Below are positions 45,002 through 54,675 of a DNA stretch of 64,000 nt, one piece after another. The DNA is taken from positions 1-64,000 of the forward strand of contig CALNBV010000165.1 of assembly GCA_937874515.1 (NCBI GenBank), given 5' to 3'. The first letter of the stretch is position 1, and every line of letters begins with the position of its first letter. The DNA is from an uncultured Paenibacillaceae bacterium. GTDB taxonomy: Bacteria; Bacillota; Bacilli; Aneurinibacillales; Aneurinibacillaceae. Below the pieces are notes generated by a model. That model was not told the origin of the DNA and ran no database searches. It was given only the letters and a program-made list of their open reading frames with translations. The translations under genes were made by a program, and so were the position numbers.

Positions 45002-46816
45002 ATGAAAAGTACGGCTGACCTCACATCAATTAATCCTTCAGATTTAGTCATTACAACCCAATCCTTTGCACTTTTACGAAAGGAATTATTTAAAAACATC
45101 GGACAGAAAAAAGCAAAAGGGTTTCTCTTGCGTTTCGGGAAAGAATTAGGAAGCAATAAAGCAAAAGAATTAATGAAAAAAAACTATTCCATTGAGGAAT
45201 TAGTAAAATTGTCAATTCGAGTTCATGTAAAACTTGGACATGTTTCAGCAGTAGAAACTAACAACCTTCCAGAAAAATTGGAACAAGACCTCAAAAATAA
45301 GTTGTCAATTATAACGGGGAAGTGGATGGATTCTTTTGAAGTCGATGCCCATTTAGAACACCATGGCATCACCGATGAATGCGCTTGTTATACTTTGAGC
45401 GGTTTTGCAAGCGGTTATTTATCTACTATTTTTAATGACGATATTTTTGTGAAGGAAATAACATGCCGATCTAAAGGAGATGCAGATTGTTCTTATCACA
45501 TTAATACAAAAGAATATTGGCAAAAGAATTCAAATGAAGATCTGCCCATTTATGATGATCAAACCATTCTAAACGAATTAGAAGATACATACGATCAATT
45601 GTTATTCCAACGAAATCATTTAAATAAAATAGCTAATTTCCATCGTGAGTTGACCGAAAGCATAATTATGAATAATAGCATTGAAAATGTAGTGAAAAAG
45701 GCCTATGAGATTCTAAATATCCCCATCGTAATTGAAGACTTGCATGGAAATGTCATTGCTCTAAAGGGGATCGATGTTAACAATTATAAAAAAATCATTT
45801 TAAAAAACAAAAACAGAAAAAAATTAATATATACGACTACCTATGAGAAAATTGAACAAATTCAGTTGTTAACCACTCCTATCTTTTTACAAAATAAAGT
45901 ATTTTCCTTTTGTTCTTTTATTTATATTGCACCAAAAACAACAGATGAGCATGATGACCTCTTTTTGGAAAGATTATCCCTGGTAGTAGCTTTATGTTTT
46001 CTAAATGAAAAGGTTAGTTTTGAAACCAGTGAACGATTAAAAATCTCAGTATTAGATCGATTAGTAAACAAACAATATAATTCAATCACCGAAATTTCTT
46101 CACAATTAAAATACATTACTCCAAACGCCGTCGGGTCTTTTGTTACCCTTTCTCTTACATGCCGCCGTAAAGATAACAACCAATCCTCAATTGATTTATA
46201 TGACCAGCTATTGCAATTGTCAAAAACATTAAAAATGCATTACCTGGAGGGGTTAGTAAGCCAACATAAAGATCAAATCGTCATACTACTATGTTCTATT
46301 GAGGCTCCTTTTCTTATAAAAAAAATCAACAAAGTATTATCTCATATGGAAAAAACAAATAAGAATCTTATATATAAAATAGGGATTAGTACTATATTTA
46401 ATGATTTAGGTGATTTCCAACAGTCTTTGAAACAAGCAGAACAGGCTGTTCGGTTACCACGTCATCAAAAAATCATCCGTTTTGAGGAATTAGGGCTACT
46501 AGGGCCAATGCTGAAAGACATCAATGTTGAAAATTTAAAAGAAATTGCCAACAAGGAATTAGGTACATTACTCGATCATAATAATAAAAGTAAGGAACTC
46601 CTTCAAACCCTATATGCTTACTTGGGAAATAATGGAAAGCTGGAAAAAACAATGCAGGAATTATCATTATCAATCGGTGGGATTCAATATCGTATACGTA
46701 AAATTGAAGACATTATTCAGAAAGATTTAAAAGTCTTTTCTACTGCTTCTTATTTACTCATGTTAATTGAGTCACTGATATTAGTTGGAGAGATAAAAAT
46801 AGACATTTCCCAATGA
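45002..46816 (+). CDS. XylR_N-V4R-PucR-type transcriptional activator
   Basis: The 604-aa protein starts at the ATG at 45002 after AGGAGG. Domains in order: XylR_N (DLVITTQSFALLRKELFKNIGQKKAKGFLLRFGKELG, about residues 17-53), V4R effector domain (about 110-175, ending CRSKGDADCSYHI), a GAF/GGDEF-like middle, and a C-terminal PucR/CdaR HTH_30 (LLQTLYAYLGNNGKLEKTMQELSLSIGGIQYRIRKIE in pieces). Unlike proteobacterial XylR/DmpR it has no sigma-54 AAA+ domain. It should activate the divergent meta operon upon binding an aromatic effector. Confidence 0.85.
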   Translation: MKSTADLTSINPSDLVITTQSFALLRKELFKNIGQKKAKGFLLRFGKELGSNKAKELMKKNYSIEELVKLSIRVHVKLGHVSAVETNNLPEKLEQDLKNKLSIITGKWMDSFEVDAHLEHHGITDECACYTLSGFASGYLSTIFNDDIFVKEITCRSKGDADCSYHINTKEYWQKNSNEDLPIYDDQTILNELEDTYDQLLFQRNHLNKIANFHRELTESIIMNNSIENVVKKAYEILNIPIVIEDLHGNVIALKGIDVNNYKKIILKNKNRKKLIYTTTYEKIEQIQLLTTPIFLQNKVFSFCSFIYIAPKTTDEHDDLFLERLSLVVALCFLNEKVSFETSERLKISVLDRLVNKQYNSITEISSQLKYITPNAVGSFVTLSLTCRRKDNNQSSIDLYDQLLQLSKTLKMHYLEGLVSQHKDQIVILLCSIEAPFLIKKINKVLSHMEKTNKNLIYKIGISTIFNDLGDFQQSLKQAEQAVRLPRHQKIIRFEELGLLGPMLKDINVENLKEIANKELGTLLDHNNKSKELLQTLYAYLGNNGKLEKTMQELSLSIGGIQYRIRKIEDIIQKDLKVFSTASYLLMLIESLILVGEIKIDISQ

Positions 46817-46817
46817 C

Positions 46818-47492
46818 TCAATAAGGATTTAACAAAAAGTAATCATTAATTGCCTGAGCTATTTTTAAGACAATTTGATCCTGTGTCTCCTCCTTTAATA
46901 ACATGTTCAAATCTTGAGGATTGCTTATATAACCCATTTCTACAATGATGGAAGGCATTTTAAGGGTTTTCATTAAAAAGTAAGGGGTTCCCTTCATTGG
47001 TTTGTTTTTCGTACCGTACAGTTCATTCAAGTGATGTTGCATAAATTGTGCAACTGTAAAACTGGCATGGCTGGGTTGATAAATCACCATGGGTCCCCTT
47101 ACATTTGCATTTTTTGACCAATTCACATGAAGGCTGATAAACAGTTTCGGCTTTAAGGTCTCTGCAATTAACTTCCTTTGATTTAAGTCCCTTTTATGTC
47201 TGCTTAAATGTTGAAAAAGGCTGTCATCACTTAGGGCATAGTCATGGAGTCTGGTTACTCCCACATGATAGGATTGCTTGTGCAGTAGTTTATACAGTTT
47301 TGCGCCGATGGCTAAATTGATATCTTTTTCTAGAATTTCTCCCGAAGAAGTTCCCCCATCGATTCCACCATGACCTACATCAATGATGATATCCACAGGT
47401 TGCGGGACGATTTGGGCGTGTACTGGTTGAGAAATAAACAAACAAAGGATAATTGCACTAAAAATAAGGGGAATTTTAAATAGGTAATTCAA
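46818..47492 (-). CDS. N-acetylmuramoyl-L-alanine amidase, CwlD-like
   Basis: The 224-aa amidase has a signal peptide (residues 1-26) and an Amidase_3 domain with zinc ligands in DVGHGGIDGG, EKDINL and SLHVNWS, and the catalytic Glu in VEMGYISNP. The size and lack of a cell-wall-binding domain fit CwlD, which trims cortex peptidoglycan to muramic lactam in spores. It is back to back with the V4R regulator stop (one base between) and close to rpmA. Confidence 0.85.
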   Translation of the reverse strand: MNYLFKIPLIFSAIILCLFISQPVHAQIVPQPVDIIIDVGHGGIDGGTSSGEILEKDINLAIGAKLYKLLHKQSYHVGVTRLHDYALSDDSLFQHLSRHKRDLNQRKLIAETLKPKLFISLHVNWSKNANVRGPMVIYQPSHASFTVAQFMQHHLNELYGTKNKPMKGTPYFLMKTLKMPSIIVEMGYISNPQDLNMLLKEETQDQIVLKIAQAINDYFLLNPY

Positions 47493-47585
47493 GATTCATC
47501 CCATCCCGTTACTGAATTTGCAAATACCTAATTATATATTCCCTAAAATAGGCTCATCATACATCAAGTGTTATGAATAAAAAAA

Positions 47586-47619
47586 GTGTGACCCAAAAGA
47601 ATATCCTTTTGGCTCACAC
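47586..47619 (-). terminator. Terminator after rpmA
   Basis: Stem GTGTGA-c-CCAAAAG pairs with CTTTTGG-c-TCACAC, with T- and A-runs on both sides. It closes the rplU-prp-rpmA operon before the inserted region. Confidence 0.8.
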
Positions 47620-47633
47620 TTTTTTTTCATTAA

Positions 47634-47924
47634 TTAAGCTTCGTTAGCTACAGGTTCGATCACAACTTGTTTGCGATCACGACCAAGACGTTTGAAACGA
47701 ACGATTCCGTCTGCTAATGCAAACAAAGTGTCGTCTCCGCCACGGCCTACGTTAGCACCAGGATAAACTTTAGTCCCACGTTGGCGGTATAAAATGTTTC
47801 CTGCTTTTACGAATTGTCCGTCAGCACGTTTAGCGCCAAGACGTTTTGAAATGGAGTCACGACCGTTCTTGGTACTACCTACCCCTTTTTTCGATGCGAA
47901 AAACTGAAGATCCATTTTTAACAT
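47634..47924 (-). CDS. rpmA: 50S ribosomal protein L27 with cleavable N-terminal extension
   Basis: The 96-aa L27 begins [21 protein letters not shown]. The N-terminal nine residues before ASKKG are the Bacillota-type extension removed by the Prp protease, encoded just upstream. The ATG at 47924 follows AGGAGGTGG. L27 reaches into the peptidyl transferase centre. Confidence 0.97.
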   Translation of the reverse strand: MLKMDLQFFASKKGVGSTKNGRDSISKRLGAKRADGQFVKAGNILYRQRGTKVYPGANVGRGGDDTLFALADGIVRFKRLGRDRKQVVIEPVANEA

Positions 47925-47943
47925 TGAGATCCACCTCCTCAAT

Positions 47944-48273
47944 TTATTTTTCCGTTAATTTTACAAAAGAGCTATGCTCTTTTTGAATTTCCTTTAAGGA
48001 AACAATCATCGCTTCTAATAAAAGCTGGATTTGCTCCTGCTTTTTAGCAGGGTAATCCGATGGGATCCAACAAGTTAAATCGCCGCTTTTCCCCTGACGC
48101 ACAGGCAGTTCGATTCCTACAAGAACCTCAATAGAATTATAAATTCCTATGGAAATTGCAGAAACAGCTGCACAGACAATGTCTTCTCCGTGGTCAGCAT
48201 AACAGGCGTGTCCTGTTATGGAAAATTCAGCAACAGAACCATCAGGATTCCGCTTAATTTTAATACGAATCAT
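47944..48273 (-). CDS. prp: Ribosomal-processing cysteine protease Prp
   Basis: Prp cuts the N-terminal extension of L27. The 109-aa product has the catalytic dyad His in [15 protein letters not shown] (about residue 22) and Cys in [10 protein letters not shown] (about residue 34). It sits between rplU and rpmA as in other Bacillota. Confidence 0.95.
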   Translation of the reverse strand: MIRIKIKRNPDGSVAEFSITGHACYADHGEDIVCAAVSAISIGIYNSIEVLVGIELPVRQGKSGDLTCWIPSDYPAKKQEQIQLLLEAMIVSLKEIQKEHSSFVKLTEK

Positions 48274-48277
48274 GGAA

Positions 48278-48589
48278 TTAAGCCTGGATGGATTCTACAA
48301 CCACTTTCGTGTATGGTTGACGATGTCCATGTTTACGGCGGTTGTTTTTCTTCGCTTTGTATTTAAACACGATGATTTTTTTAGCTTTCCCGTGTTTTTC
48401 AACTTTAGCGGTAACTGTCGCACCTTCAACAACAGGAGCGCCTACTTTCACACCGTTTTCGTCTTTTACAAGAAGAACGCGGTCAAAAGTAACGGTTTCG
48501 CCTTGTTCTTGGGGAAGTTTCTCGATGTAGAGTTCGCTTCCTTGTTCAACTTTGTATTGTTTGCCACCAGTTTCAATAATTGCGTACAT
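48278..48589 (-). CDS. rplU: 50S ribosomal protein L21
   Basis: The 103-aa protein has the L21 sequence: [20 protein letters not shown] at the N-terminus and [15 protein letters not shown] near the C-terminus. It is the first gene of the L21-Prp-L27 operon and is preceded by a leader of about 145 nt. Confidence 0.98.
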   Translation of the reverse strand: MYAIIETGGKQYKVEQGSELYIEKLPQEQGETVTFDRVLLVKDENGVKVGAPVVEGATVTAKVEKHGKAKKIIVFKYKAKKNNRRKHGHRQPYTKVVVESIQA

Positions 48590-48592
48590 TGC

Positions 48593-48735
48593 TGCACCTC
48601 CTTAATATTATACTAAGACTCGCCGATTGCAGGTGTGACGCAGGGTCAACTTATTACCTGTTCCGTGCGGTTGTAGTCTGTCTGAGGTGTCAGACACACT
48701 AATCAACAAATAACAGAATATCACATTGGCCATGA
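48593..48735 (-). promoter_or_regulatory. Probable L21 leader RNA
   Basis: The rplU upstream region contains strings known from the Bacillus L21 leader: TTTGTTGATTA, a GTGTCTGACACC hairpin, CGCACGGAACAGGT and CGGCGAGTCTTAGTA just before AGGAGGTG. L21 leaders are thought to mediate autoregulation. The boundaries are approximate. Confidence 0.65.
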
Positions 48736-48739
48736 GAAA

Positions 48740-50212
48740 TCAACTAAATTCCGGGTTAACTCGTCTTTCTGCCTCTTCTATCTTTCCGATAAAAGCAATA
48801 TGATACTGATCTTCTCTTAAGTCTGGACGTTCTATGAATTTCAACAAAAGTTGAAGTTCCTCATTTAACCGTGAACTCATAGTACATTCATTACCTTCTA
48901 TGTAGGAAATAGTGACTGGATTCATTTCTACTACAATAGCTTCAGGCTCTGCTGTCCTTGCATATTCCCTTAATTCCCTTTCCAAATTAGCGGCCATTGT
49001 GTCAAAAGATACTATTCTTCCCTGGCCTTTACAACAAGGACATTCCCTGGTTAGAGTAACCTCCAGATTTCCCCTTATCCTTTTCCTTGTTAATTCAAGT
49101 AAACCAAGACGGGTAAAACCAAGAATACGAGTCCTTGTCCCATCTTTTTGCAATCCTTTTTCCATCAAATTCAGGATTTCCTGACGGTATTCTTCCTGAT
49201 CAATATTGATAAAATCAATAATAATGATCCCTGCAATGTCTCGAAGGCGTATTTGTCTTGCTATTTCATAACAGGCTTCTTTATTCGTTTTCACTACAGT
49301 CCGTTCCAAATCATCAGTGCCTGTAAACTTCCCTGTGTTGATATCAATGACAGTAAGAGCTTCCGTATAGTCTATGATTAAATACCCACCATTTTTCAAC
49401 CATACCTTACGATTCATCGCCTTATTTAGTTCTTCTTCTAATTTATAGCAGGAGAAAATCCCTTCTTTCCTTTGATACCATTGAATTTTTCCACTTAGTT
49501 CAGGGCGGTATTTCTGAAGAAGGCCACGGAGAAACTGGGCAATTTCCAGATCATCAACAATTAATTCATCAACCTGATTACTTATCATATCCCTGGCCAT
49601 TTTCGTAAGTACATCATAATCCTCATACAAAAGAACCGGTGGAGATTCCCTTTTCCACTTTGCAATTACACTTTCCCAACGGGTGCGAAGAATATGTAAA
49701 TCCAGTGCAAATTCACTGGAATCTACTCCTTTTGCTTCAGTCCGAATAATCGCGCCATCTTGATTGGAGAGCATTTCCCTGGCAATTGTGCTCAAGCGAT
49801 CCCGCTCTTCCTCTTTCTGTATCCTGCGGGAAACACCAACATAAGATTCCATAGGCAAGTAAACACAATAGCGTCCAGCTAGAGAAATCTTGCAGGTCAC
49901 TTTCGCTCCTTTATTCCCATTGGCTTCTTTTACAATTTGGACAAGCAATTCTTGCCCTTGCTGGACACATTGGGATATTGTCTTTCCTCCAGAAAGGCAA
50001 TCCTTCACATGTAAGAAAGCGTTTTTTTCATCTCCTATATTAATAAAAGCGGCTTCCATGCCTGGTAGCACATCCACCACTTTTCCTTTATAAATGTTCC
50101 CGGACCGAAAGACCTGATCAGCCCGGTCAATATAAAATTCAACTGGTACATTATGTTCAAGTAAAGCAATTCTTTTTTCTTGTTTTAGTACATTTACAAT
50201 AACCTTTTTCAA
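48740..50212 (-). CDS. rng: Ribonuclease G/E family endoribonuclease
   Basis: The 490-aa protein has an S1-like RNA-binding N-terminal part (YKGKVVDVLPGMEAAFINIGDEKNAFLH), a DNase I-like catalytic domain with VIDINTGKFTG (metal Asp) and IIIDFINID, and the zinc-link motif CPCCKGQGRI near residue 403. It corresponds to RNase G, lacking the long degradosome tail of RNase E. Confidence 0.95.
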   Translation of the reverse strand: MKKVIVNVLKQEKRIALLEHNVPVEFYIDRADQVFRSGNIYKGKVVDVLPGMEAAFINIGDEKNAFLHVKDCLSGGKTISQCVQQGQELLVQIVKEANGNKGAKVTCKISLAGRYCVYLPMESYVGVSRRIQKEEERDRLSTIAREMLSNQDGAIIRTEAKGVDSSEFALDLHILRTRWESVIAKWKRESPPVLLYEDYDVLTKMARDMISNQVDELIVDDLEIAQFLRGLLQKYRPELSGKIQWYQRKEGIFSCYKLEEELNKAMNRKVWLKNGGYLIIDYTEALTVIDINTGKFTGTDDLERTVVKTNKEACYEIARQIRLRDIAGIIIIDFINIDQEEYRQEILNLMEKGLQKDGTRTRILGFTRLGLLELTRKRIRGNLEVTLTRECPCCKGQGRIVSFDTMAANLERELREYARTAEPEAIVVEMNPVTISYIEGNECTMSSRLNEELQLLLKFIERPDLREDQYHIAFIGKIEEAERRVNPEFS

Positions 50213-50247
50213 TGGGTTTCCCCCTCAGTATCATCTAACTATCTATT

Positions 50248-51087
50248 TTACCGCAAAAGCTGTTCCATTGCACAATGGGGGGTTTTTTCAAAAAAACAAG
50301 AAAGCAATTCTTTCTCAGTAATAAAAGATGGACCATCTTCCACAGATGAAGAAACACAAAATTGTTGATAGTTTTGCCTTTTTATCATTTTTGCGGCCCT
50401 TTGTACGGTCATCCCTGCTGGGACCTGTACCCTGCGCAATGGAAGGCCTGTGGACAGTTGATCCATTCCATAATAACGGGCCAGAAGAAAACGAAGAAAC
50501 TGAAAATGGAGTAAACGATAGGCCATTATATTGCTAAATAAAAGATAAAAAGCAATCCCCAGTCCATTAACATGAATCATAGGCTGCTTTATACTCCATA
50601 AAATGAGCAACACTGCCCCTGCCAAACTGATGAGGATGGATAATAATACTGATTTGCGATAAGGAAGAACAAGGCTGTATAACGTATGGAGAATTTTTCC
50701 CCCATCTAATGGCCATATAGGAAGCAAATTAAACCCTCCCACAAGAACATTACAATACATAAAAAAGGCCGCCCATTCCTGGGGTAATAATCCATAGGCA
50801 CCCAATTCTCTTGCCAAGAAATAAAGAATTAAATTAACAAAGGGGCCTGCTAGGGCAACCAGGATCTCTGATTTAGGTGATGTATTCCCCAGTTCTTCTA
50901 CATGTGCTACTCCACCAAAAGGCAATAATTCAATTCCCCTAATTCGCCACTTGAAATAGTTAGCAGCGAAGTAATGTCCCAGTTCATGCATTAAAACCAC
51001 GGAAAAAAAAACAATGACCTGAACGATTTGTCCGGTCATAATGGCCAGCAACATCACGACCCAGAAAAGAGGATGAACCTGAAACAT
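50248..51087 (-). CDS. spoIVFB: Stage IV sporulation protein FB, site-2-type metalloprotease
   Basis: SpoIVFB is the intramembrane protease that processes pro-sigma-K. The product has the zinc motif VLMHELGHYFAAN and the second site PLDGGKIL, set in several membrane helices, and a C-terminal CBS-like part. I prefer the ATG at 51087 (MFQVHPLFWVV), 4 nt after the spoIVFA stop, matching the family's usual N-terminus; an ATG 48 nt upstream overlaps spoIVFA. Confidence 0.92.
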   Translation of the reverse strand: MFQVHPLFWVVMLLAIMTGQIVQVIVFFSVVLMHELGHYFAANYFKWRIRGIELLPFGGVAHVEELGNTSPKSEILVALAGPFVNLILYFLARELGAYGLLPQEWAAFFMYCNVLVGGFNLLPIWPLDGGKILHTLYSLVLPYRKSVLLSILISLAGAVLLILWSIKQPMIHVNGLGIAFYLLFSNIMAYRLLHFQFLRFLLARYYGMDQLSTGLPLRRVQVPAGMTVQRAAKMIKRQNYQQFCVSSSVEDGPSFITEKELLSCFFEKTPHCAMEQLLR

Positions 51088-51091
51088 TGGC

Positions 51092-51886
51092 CTATTCAAA
51101 CTGGACCACGCTTCTGGGATCAATAAACTTCCCATCTTTCTTTATCGCAAAGTAAAGGCCTTTTTCTGAAGTCTGAGAGACCTTTCCTAAAGATTGTTGC
51201 ACTTCCACCCAATCATTTATTGCAACAGAATTGGCTTCAAATCCTCCATACCAGGATTCCAATCCTTTGCTGTGTTGGATAACTACAGTTTTCCCCATTC
51301 CATCCTTTTCCCCAACAAAGATGACTTTTCCGTTATCAATGGATTTTACAACGGAATCCATACTTTGAATATAAACACCTTTTTCCGGTGGATTCATTAC
51401 ACTTACAACTCCAAGAGCAGGTCCCTTAAGCAAAGAATTTTTGCCCTGTTGTAAAACAGGTTGTGCTTGATCTGCCAGTGGGCCAATGGAGGGCAATAGG
51501 GCAGGGAGGGCACCGAACTTCTCTTCATACCAATTGGTCAATGCGGTAAAATTATAGGAACGAGTGAGTACTTCATAGAGTAAATCTTTATAGGGGCGAG
51601 TCTGTGGGAATTGAGAGGTAGAAATAAAGTAAGCGCCACTTAAGAGGAAAAGAGAAACCATAATTCGTATAAACCAGGTATTCCCTTTTCTTTTCTTTTC
51701 TTTAACAGCTGGATTATACCAGTAATCTTCATCATCAGGCGTGGAAATATCGCGATGTAATTCAGTTGAATCTACTTCAGGAGTATCAAAAAAATAAGAA
51801 GAGTAGGTGTCCTCCATTTTTTTACGCAAAAGGCGAACACGTTCTTCTCTTCTTCGTTTAATTCCATCATTATTAAAATTAGACAT
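51092..51886 (-). CDS. spoIVFA: Stage IV sporulation protein FA
   Basis: SpoIVFA holds BofA and SpoIVFB together in the outer forespore membrane. The 264-aa product has a charged N-terminal cytoplasmic part, one membrane segment (about residues 73-90) and a C-terminal LytM/M23-like domain (KVIFVGEKDGMGKTVVIQHSKGLESWYGG) that lacks the zinc HxH pair, as expected. It is coupled to spoIVFB. Confidence 0.9.
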   Translation of the reverse strand: MSNFNNDGIKRRREERVRLLRKKMEDTYSSYFFDTPEVDSTELHRDISTPDDEDYWYNPAVKEKKRKGNTWFIRIMVSLFLLSGAYFISTSQFPQTRPYKDLLYEVLTRSYNFTALTNWYEEKFGALPALLPSIGPLADQAQPVLQQGKNSLLKGPALGVVSVMNPPEKGVYIQSMDSVVKSIDNGKVIFVGEKDGMGKTVVIQHSKGLESWYGGFEANSVAINDWVEVQQSLGKVSQTSEKGLYFAIKKDGKFIDPRSVVQFE

Positions 51887-51956
51887 GATTTTATCCCCCT
51901 ACCCTCTTATCTCAATAAAACATATGAGAGCTGGGGACAGGTTATGTCCAATTATT

Positions 51957-53081
51957 TTATTCGAAGGTTAATTTCTTGTGGCGCATGCCAATATTTAAAA
52001 CCATACCCATAATTAAAAAGTTAGAGACTAAAGAACTACCTCCGTAACTTACAAAGGGAAGAGTAATCCCTGTGATTGGCATTAATTGAATGGTCATCCC
52101 AATATTTTCAAAAATCTGGAAGACAAACATGCCAATAACTCCTGTGACAACATACATGCCAAACATATCTTTAGCATTCATGGCAATGCGGACCATGCGA
52201 TAAATCATAAAGAAGAAAATTAAAATTAAAATACTGCTGCCGATGAAACCCAATTCCTCTGCAATAACTGTAAATACAAAATCGCTTTCTCCAACAGGTA
52301 CCCAGCCATAGCGAGCCTGTGTTCCTTCCCCGATTCCTTTTCCGAATAGCTTACCTGACCCAACCGCAGTTAAAGACTGAAGTAAATGATAACCATCAGG
52401 GTGAGTTTCCGGTTGCCACCAGGATTCTATACGACTCCATTGGTGTCTACGAACAATTTTAAAGAAAAAATCATTTGCAAAAAAATATAACAAAGTCAAT
52501 ATGCCAAATAAGCCCACAGTTGCAGAACCCAACATCACATAAAAACGTTTATGCAATCCTGAAACGACTAACATACTAATCATGATTCCCATAAACACCA
52601 TTGCTGTTCCTAAATCAGGTTGGACCAAAATTAATAAAAGTGGAATCCCGATTAACAATAATACAGGCATTAAATCCTTAAATGTTTCAATGGACTCGTC
52701 CCGTTCACTTTTATCAGAAAGATATTTGGCAACAGACATAATCACAAACAGTTTCATTAATTCTGAAGGTTGAAAGTTAATCCCATTAAAACTATACCAA
52801 CTATGAGCCCCCATTTGGGCTGGGGTAAATAATACACCGATGAGCAATACAATACCAAATCCATAAAGAGGATAGGAGAAATTGCTAATGGTATTGTAAT
52901 CAAATAGCAATATACCAAATAAAACAGCAAACCCCATGCCATAGAAGAACAATTGCTTCCATTCATCATTTGTATTGGGAGTTGCACCTGAAATGCCGAT
53001 AAAACTAAATACTGCTAAACATAGAATCAAAAGAATCATAACCCAGTCTAAGCTGCGAAAATACCTTTTATTAAAATCCAT
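51957..53081 (-). CDS. rodA: SEDS-family peptidoglycan polymerase RodA
   Basis: The 374-aa protein has about ten membrane segments and SEDS motifs: NGINFQPSELMKLFVI, VQPDLGTAMVF and the ending ITGITLPFVSYGGSSL. SEDS proteins polymerise lipid II with a partner class B PBP. Neighbouring mreBCD suggests the elongation role (RodA). The ATG at 53081 follows GGAGG. Confidence 0.92.
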   Translation of the reverse strand: MDFNKRYFRSLDWVMILLILCLAVFSFIGISGATPNTNDEWKQLFFYGMGFAVLFGILLFDYNTISNFSYPLYGFGIVLLIGVLFTPAQMGAHSWYSFNGINFQPSELMKLFVIMSVAKYLSDKSERDESIETFKDLMPVLLLIGIPLLLILVQPDLGTAMVFMGIMISMLVVSGLHKRFYVMLGSATVGLFGILTLLYFFANDFFFKIVRRHQWSRIESWWQPETHPDGYHLLQSLTAVGSGKLFGKGIGEGTQARYGWVPVGESDFVFTVIAEELGFIGSSILILIFFFMIYRMVRIAMNAKDMFGMYVVTGVIGMFVFQIFENIGMTIQLMPITGITLPFVSYGGSSLVSNFLIMGMVLNIGMRHKKLTFE

Positions 53082-53112
53082 TCTGCTTCCTCCAAAATTC
53101 TGCAGATGAAGG

Positions 53113-53913
53113 CTAGTGTATCCCAAACATTTTCTTCATTTTCTTCATAAAGCCATCGTTTGTTTCATACAAATTCATGAAAGGCACTGAATCTCCAAGC
53201 ATACGGCGTGCAATATTGCGATAGGCAATACCCGCTTTCGCTTCATGATTCATAGCTACCGGTTCTTTCAAATGTAAATGTTTGATTACTTCTTCATCAT
53301 CAGGAACATATCCAATTGGATCTACAGATAACATTGTAACCACATCATCTACGTCTAACATTTCTCCATTCTTCACAAGATTGGGACGAATTCGATTCAC
53401 CACCAAATAAGTCTCAAACATCTTTTCTTGTTCTAAAAGACCGATGACACGATCTGCATCCCGAATGGACGAGATATCAGGTGTTGTAACTACAATCGCT
53501 TTATCCGCACCTGCAATAGCATTTCTAAAACCATGTTCAATGCCTGCAGGACAATCTATTAATATTATATCAAATTCATTTTTTAATTCATTAATCAGTT
53601 CCTTCATTTGCCTAGGTTCGATACACGACTTATCCTTCGTTTGCGCAGCAGGCAACAAATAAAGCAAATCTTCAAATCGTTTATCTTTCAATAAGGCTTG
53701 ATGTATCTTACAAGTGCCCTCTATTACATCAACCAAATCAAAAATAATGCGGTTTTCTAAACCCATTACTAAATCCAAATTACGCAATCCAATATCCGTA
53801 TCTACCATACATACCTTTTTGCCCAGCTGCGCAAGGGCTGTACCGATGTTTGCTGTCGTTGTTGTTTTACCAACCCCACCTTTTCCTGAAGTCACAACGA
53901 TTGCCTCTCCCAT
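53113..53913 (-). CDS. minD: Septum site-determining ATPase MinD
   Basis: MinD places the division septum by binding MinC on the membrane. The 266-aa protein has the deviant Walker A SGKGGVGKTT, MVDTDIGLRNLDLVMG, and a C-terminal amphipathic membrane-targeting helix (KKMKKMFG). It follows minC by 27 nt. Confidence 0.97.
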   Translation of the reverse strand: MGEAIVVTSGKGGVGKTTTTANIGTALAQLGKKVCMVDTDIGLRNLDLVMGLENRIIFDLVDVIEGTCKIHQALLKDKRFEDLLYLLPAAQTKDKSCIEPRQMKELINELKNEFDIILIDCPAGIEHGFRNAIAGADKAIVVTTPDISSIRDADRVIGLLEQEKMFETYLVVNRIRPNLVKNGEMLDVDDVVTMLSVDPIGYVPDDEEVIKHLHLKEPVAMNHEAKAGIAYRNIARRMLGDSVPFMNLYETNDGFMKKMKKMFGIH

Positions 53914-53940
53914 GAAGAATCCCCCTCTTCCGCATCATCC

Positions 53941-54612
53941 TTACCATGTAATCTGACCCAGATCTGGACGTACTTTATACAATTGATTTATCTTTTCGAT
54001 GGCCATACGGCCTTCAGTAATATAAGCAAACTCCATTTCTGTTATGGTGTCCATCCATTCATCAGGGGGGCGGCTAATAATATTAGCGATCCGAAGTTGG
54101 ATAGGATCCATTTCTAAGGCAGCAATAATACATTCTTCCTTCCCTTCGCATCCTGCATGGGCGGAGCCCCTTAAAGAACCAAAAATCAAAATATTCCCGG
54201 TACAGGAAACAAATCCACCTGGATTCACATCACCAAGCAACAGTAAGTCCCCCGCATGTTCAAGAACTTGACCAGAACGAACTGTACGAGTCACAATTTT
54301 CACCTGTGAAGACAGTTTATCAATAAGGGCTTCCTGTTTAGTAATAACATCCGTATCAATGGATTTAACCAGGAGGTTGCCTCGCCTCCCTACTATTTCC
54401 ATAAGTGTTACCCTTTGTTCTTCCGTTAAATATCGTTTCCCTAACTTAATGGAAATAGGAATGACTGGACCCGTTAGAAACTGCTGAGGATTATATTCTA
54501 TTTTCTCCTCTAGTTCGTCAAATAGCTCTTGTAAAGAGCATGTATCATCTAAATAAAAAGCGAGGCCATCTTTCGTCCCTTTTATTACTATATTACGTTT
54601 TGTAATTGTCAT
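53941..54612 (-). CDS. minC: Septum site-determining protein MinC
   Basis: MinC inhibits FtsZ assembly. The 223-aa product has an N-terminal domain (IVIKGTKDGLAFYLDDTCSLQELFDELEEK in parts) and a C-terminal beta-helix with GDLLLLGDVNPGG and LIFGSLRGSAHAGCEG, which binds MinD. Confidence 0.96.
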   Translation of the reverse strand: MTITKRNIVIKGTKDGLAFYLDDTCSLQELFDELEEKIEYNPQQFLTGPVIPISIKLGKRYLTEEQRVTLMEIVGRRGNLLVKSIDTDVITKQEALIDKLSSQVKIVTRTVRSGQVLEHAGDLLLLGDVNPGGFVSCTGNILIFGSLRGSAHAGCEGKEECIIAALEMDPIQLRIANIISRPPDEWMDTITEMEFAYITEGRMAIEKINQLYKVRPDLGQITW

Positions 54613-54675
54613 AGATAGGATTTCACCTCACACCCTGATTACTTCGCCAATGGTGAGTTATTTTCCTTCCAACCT

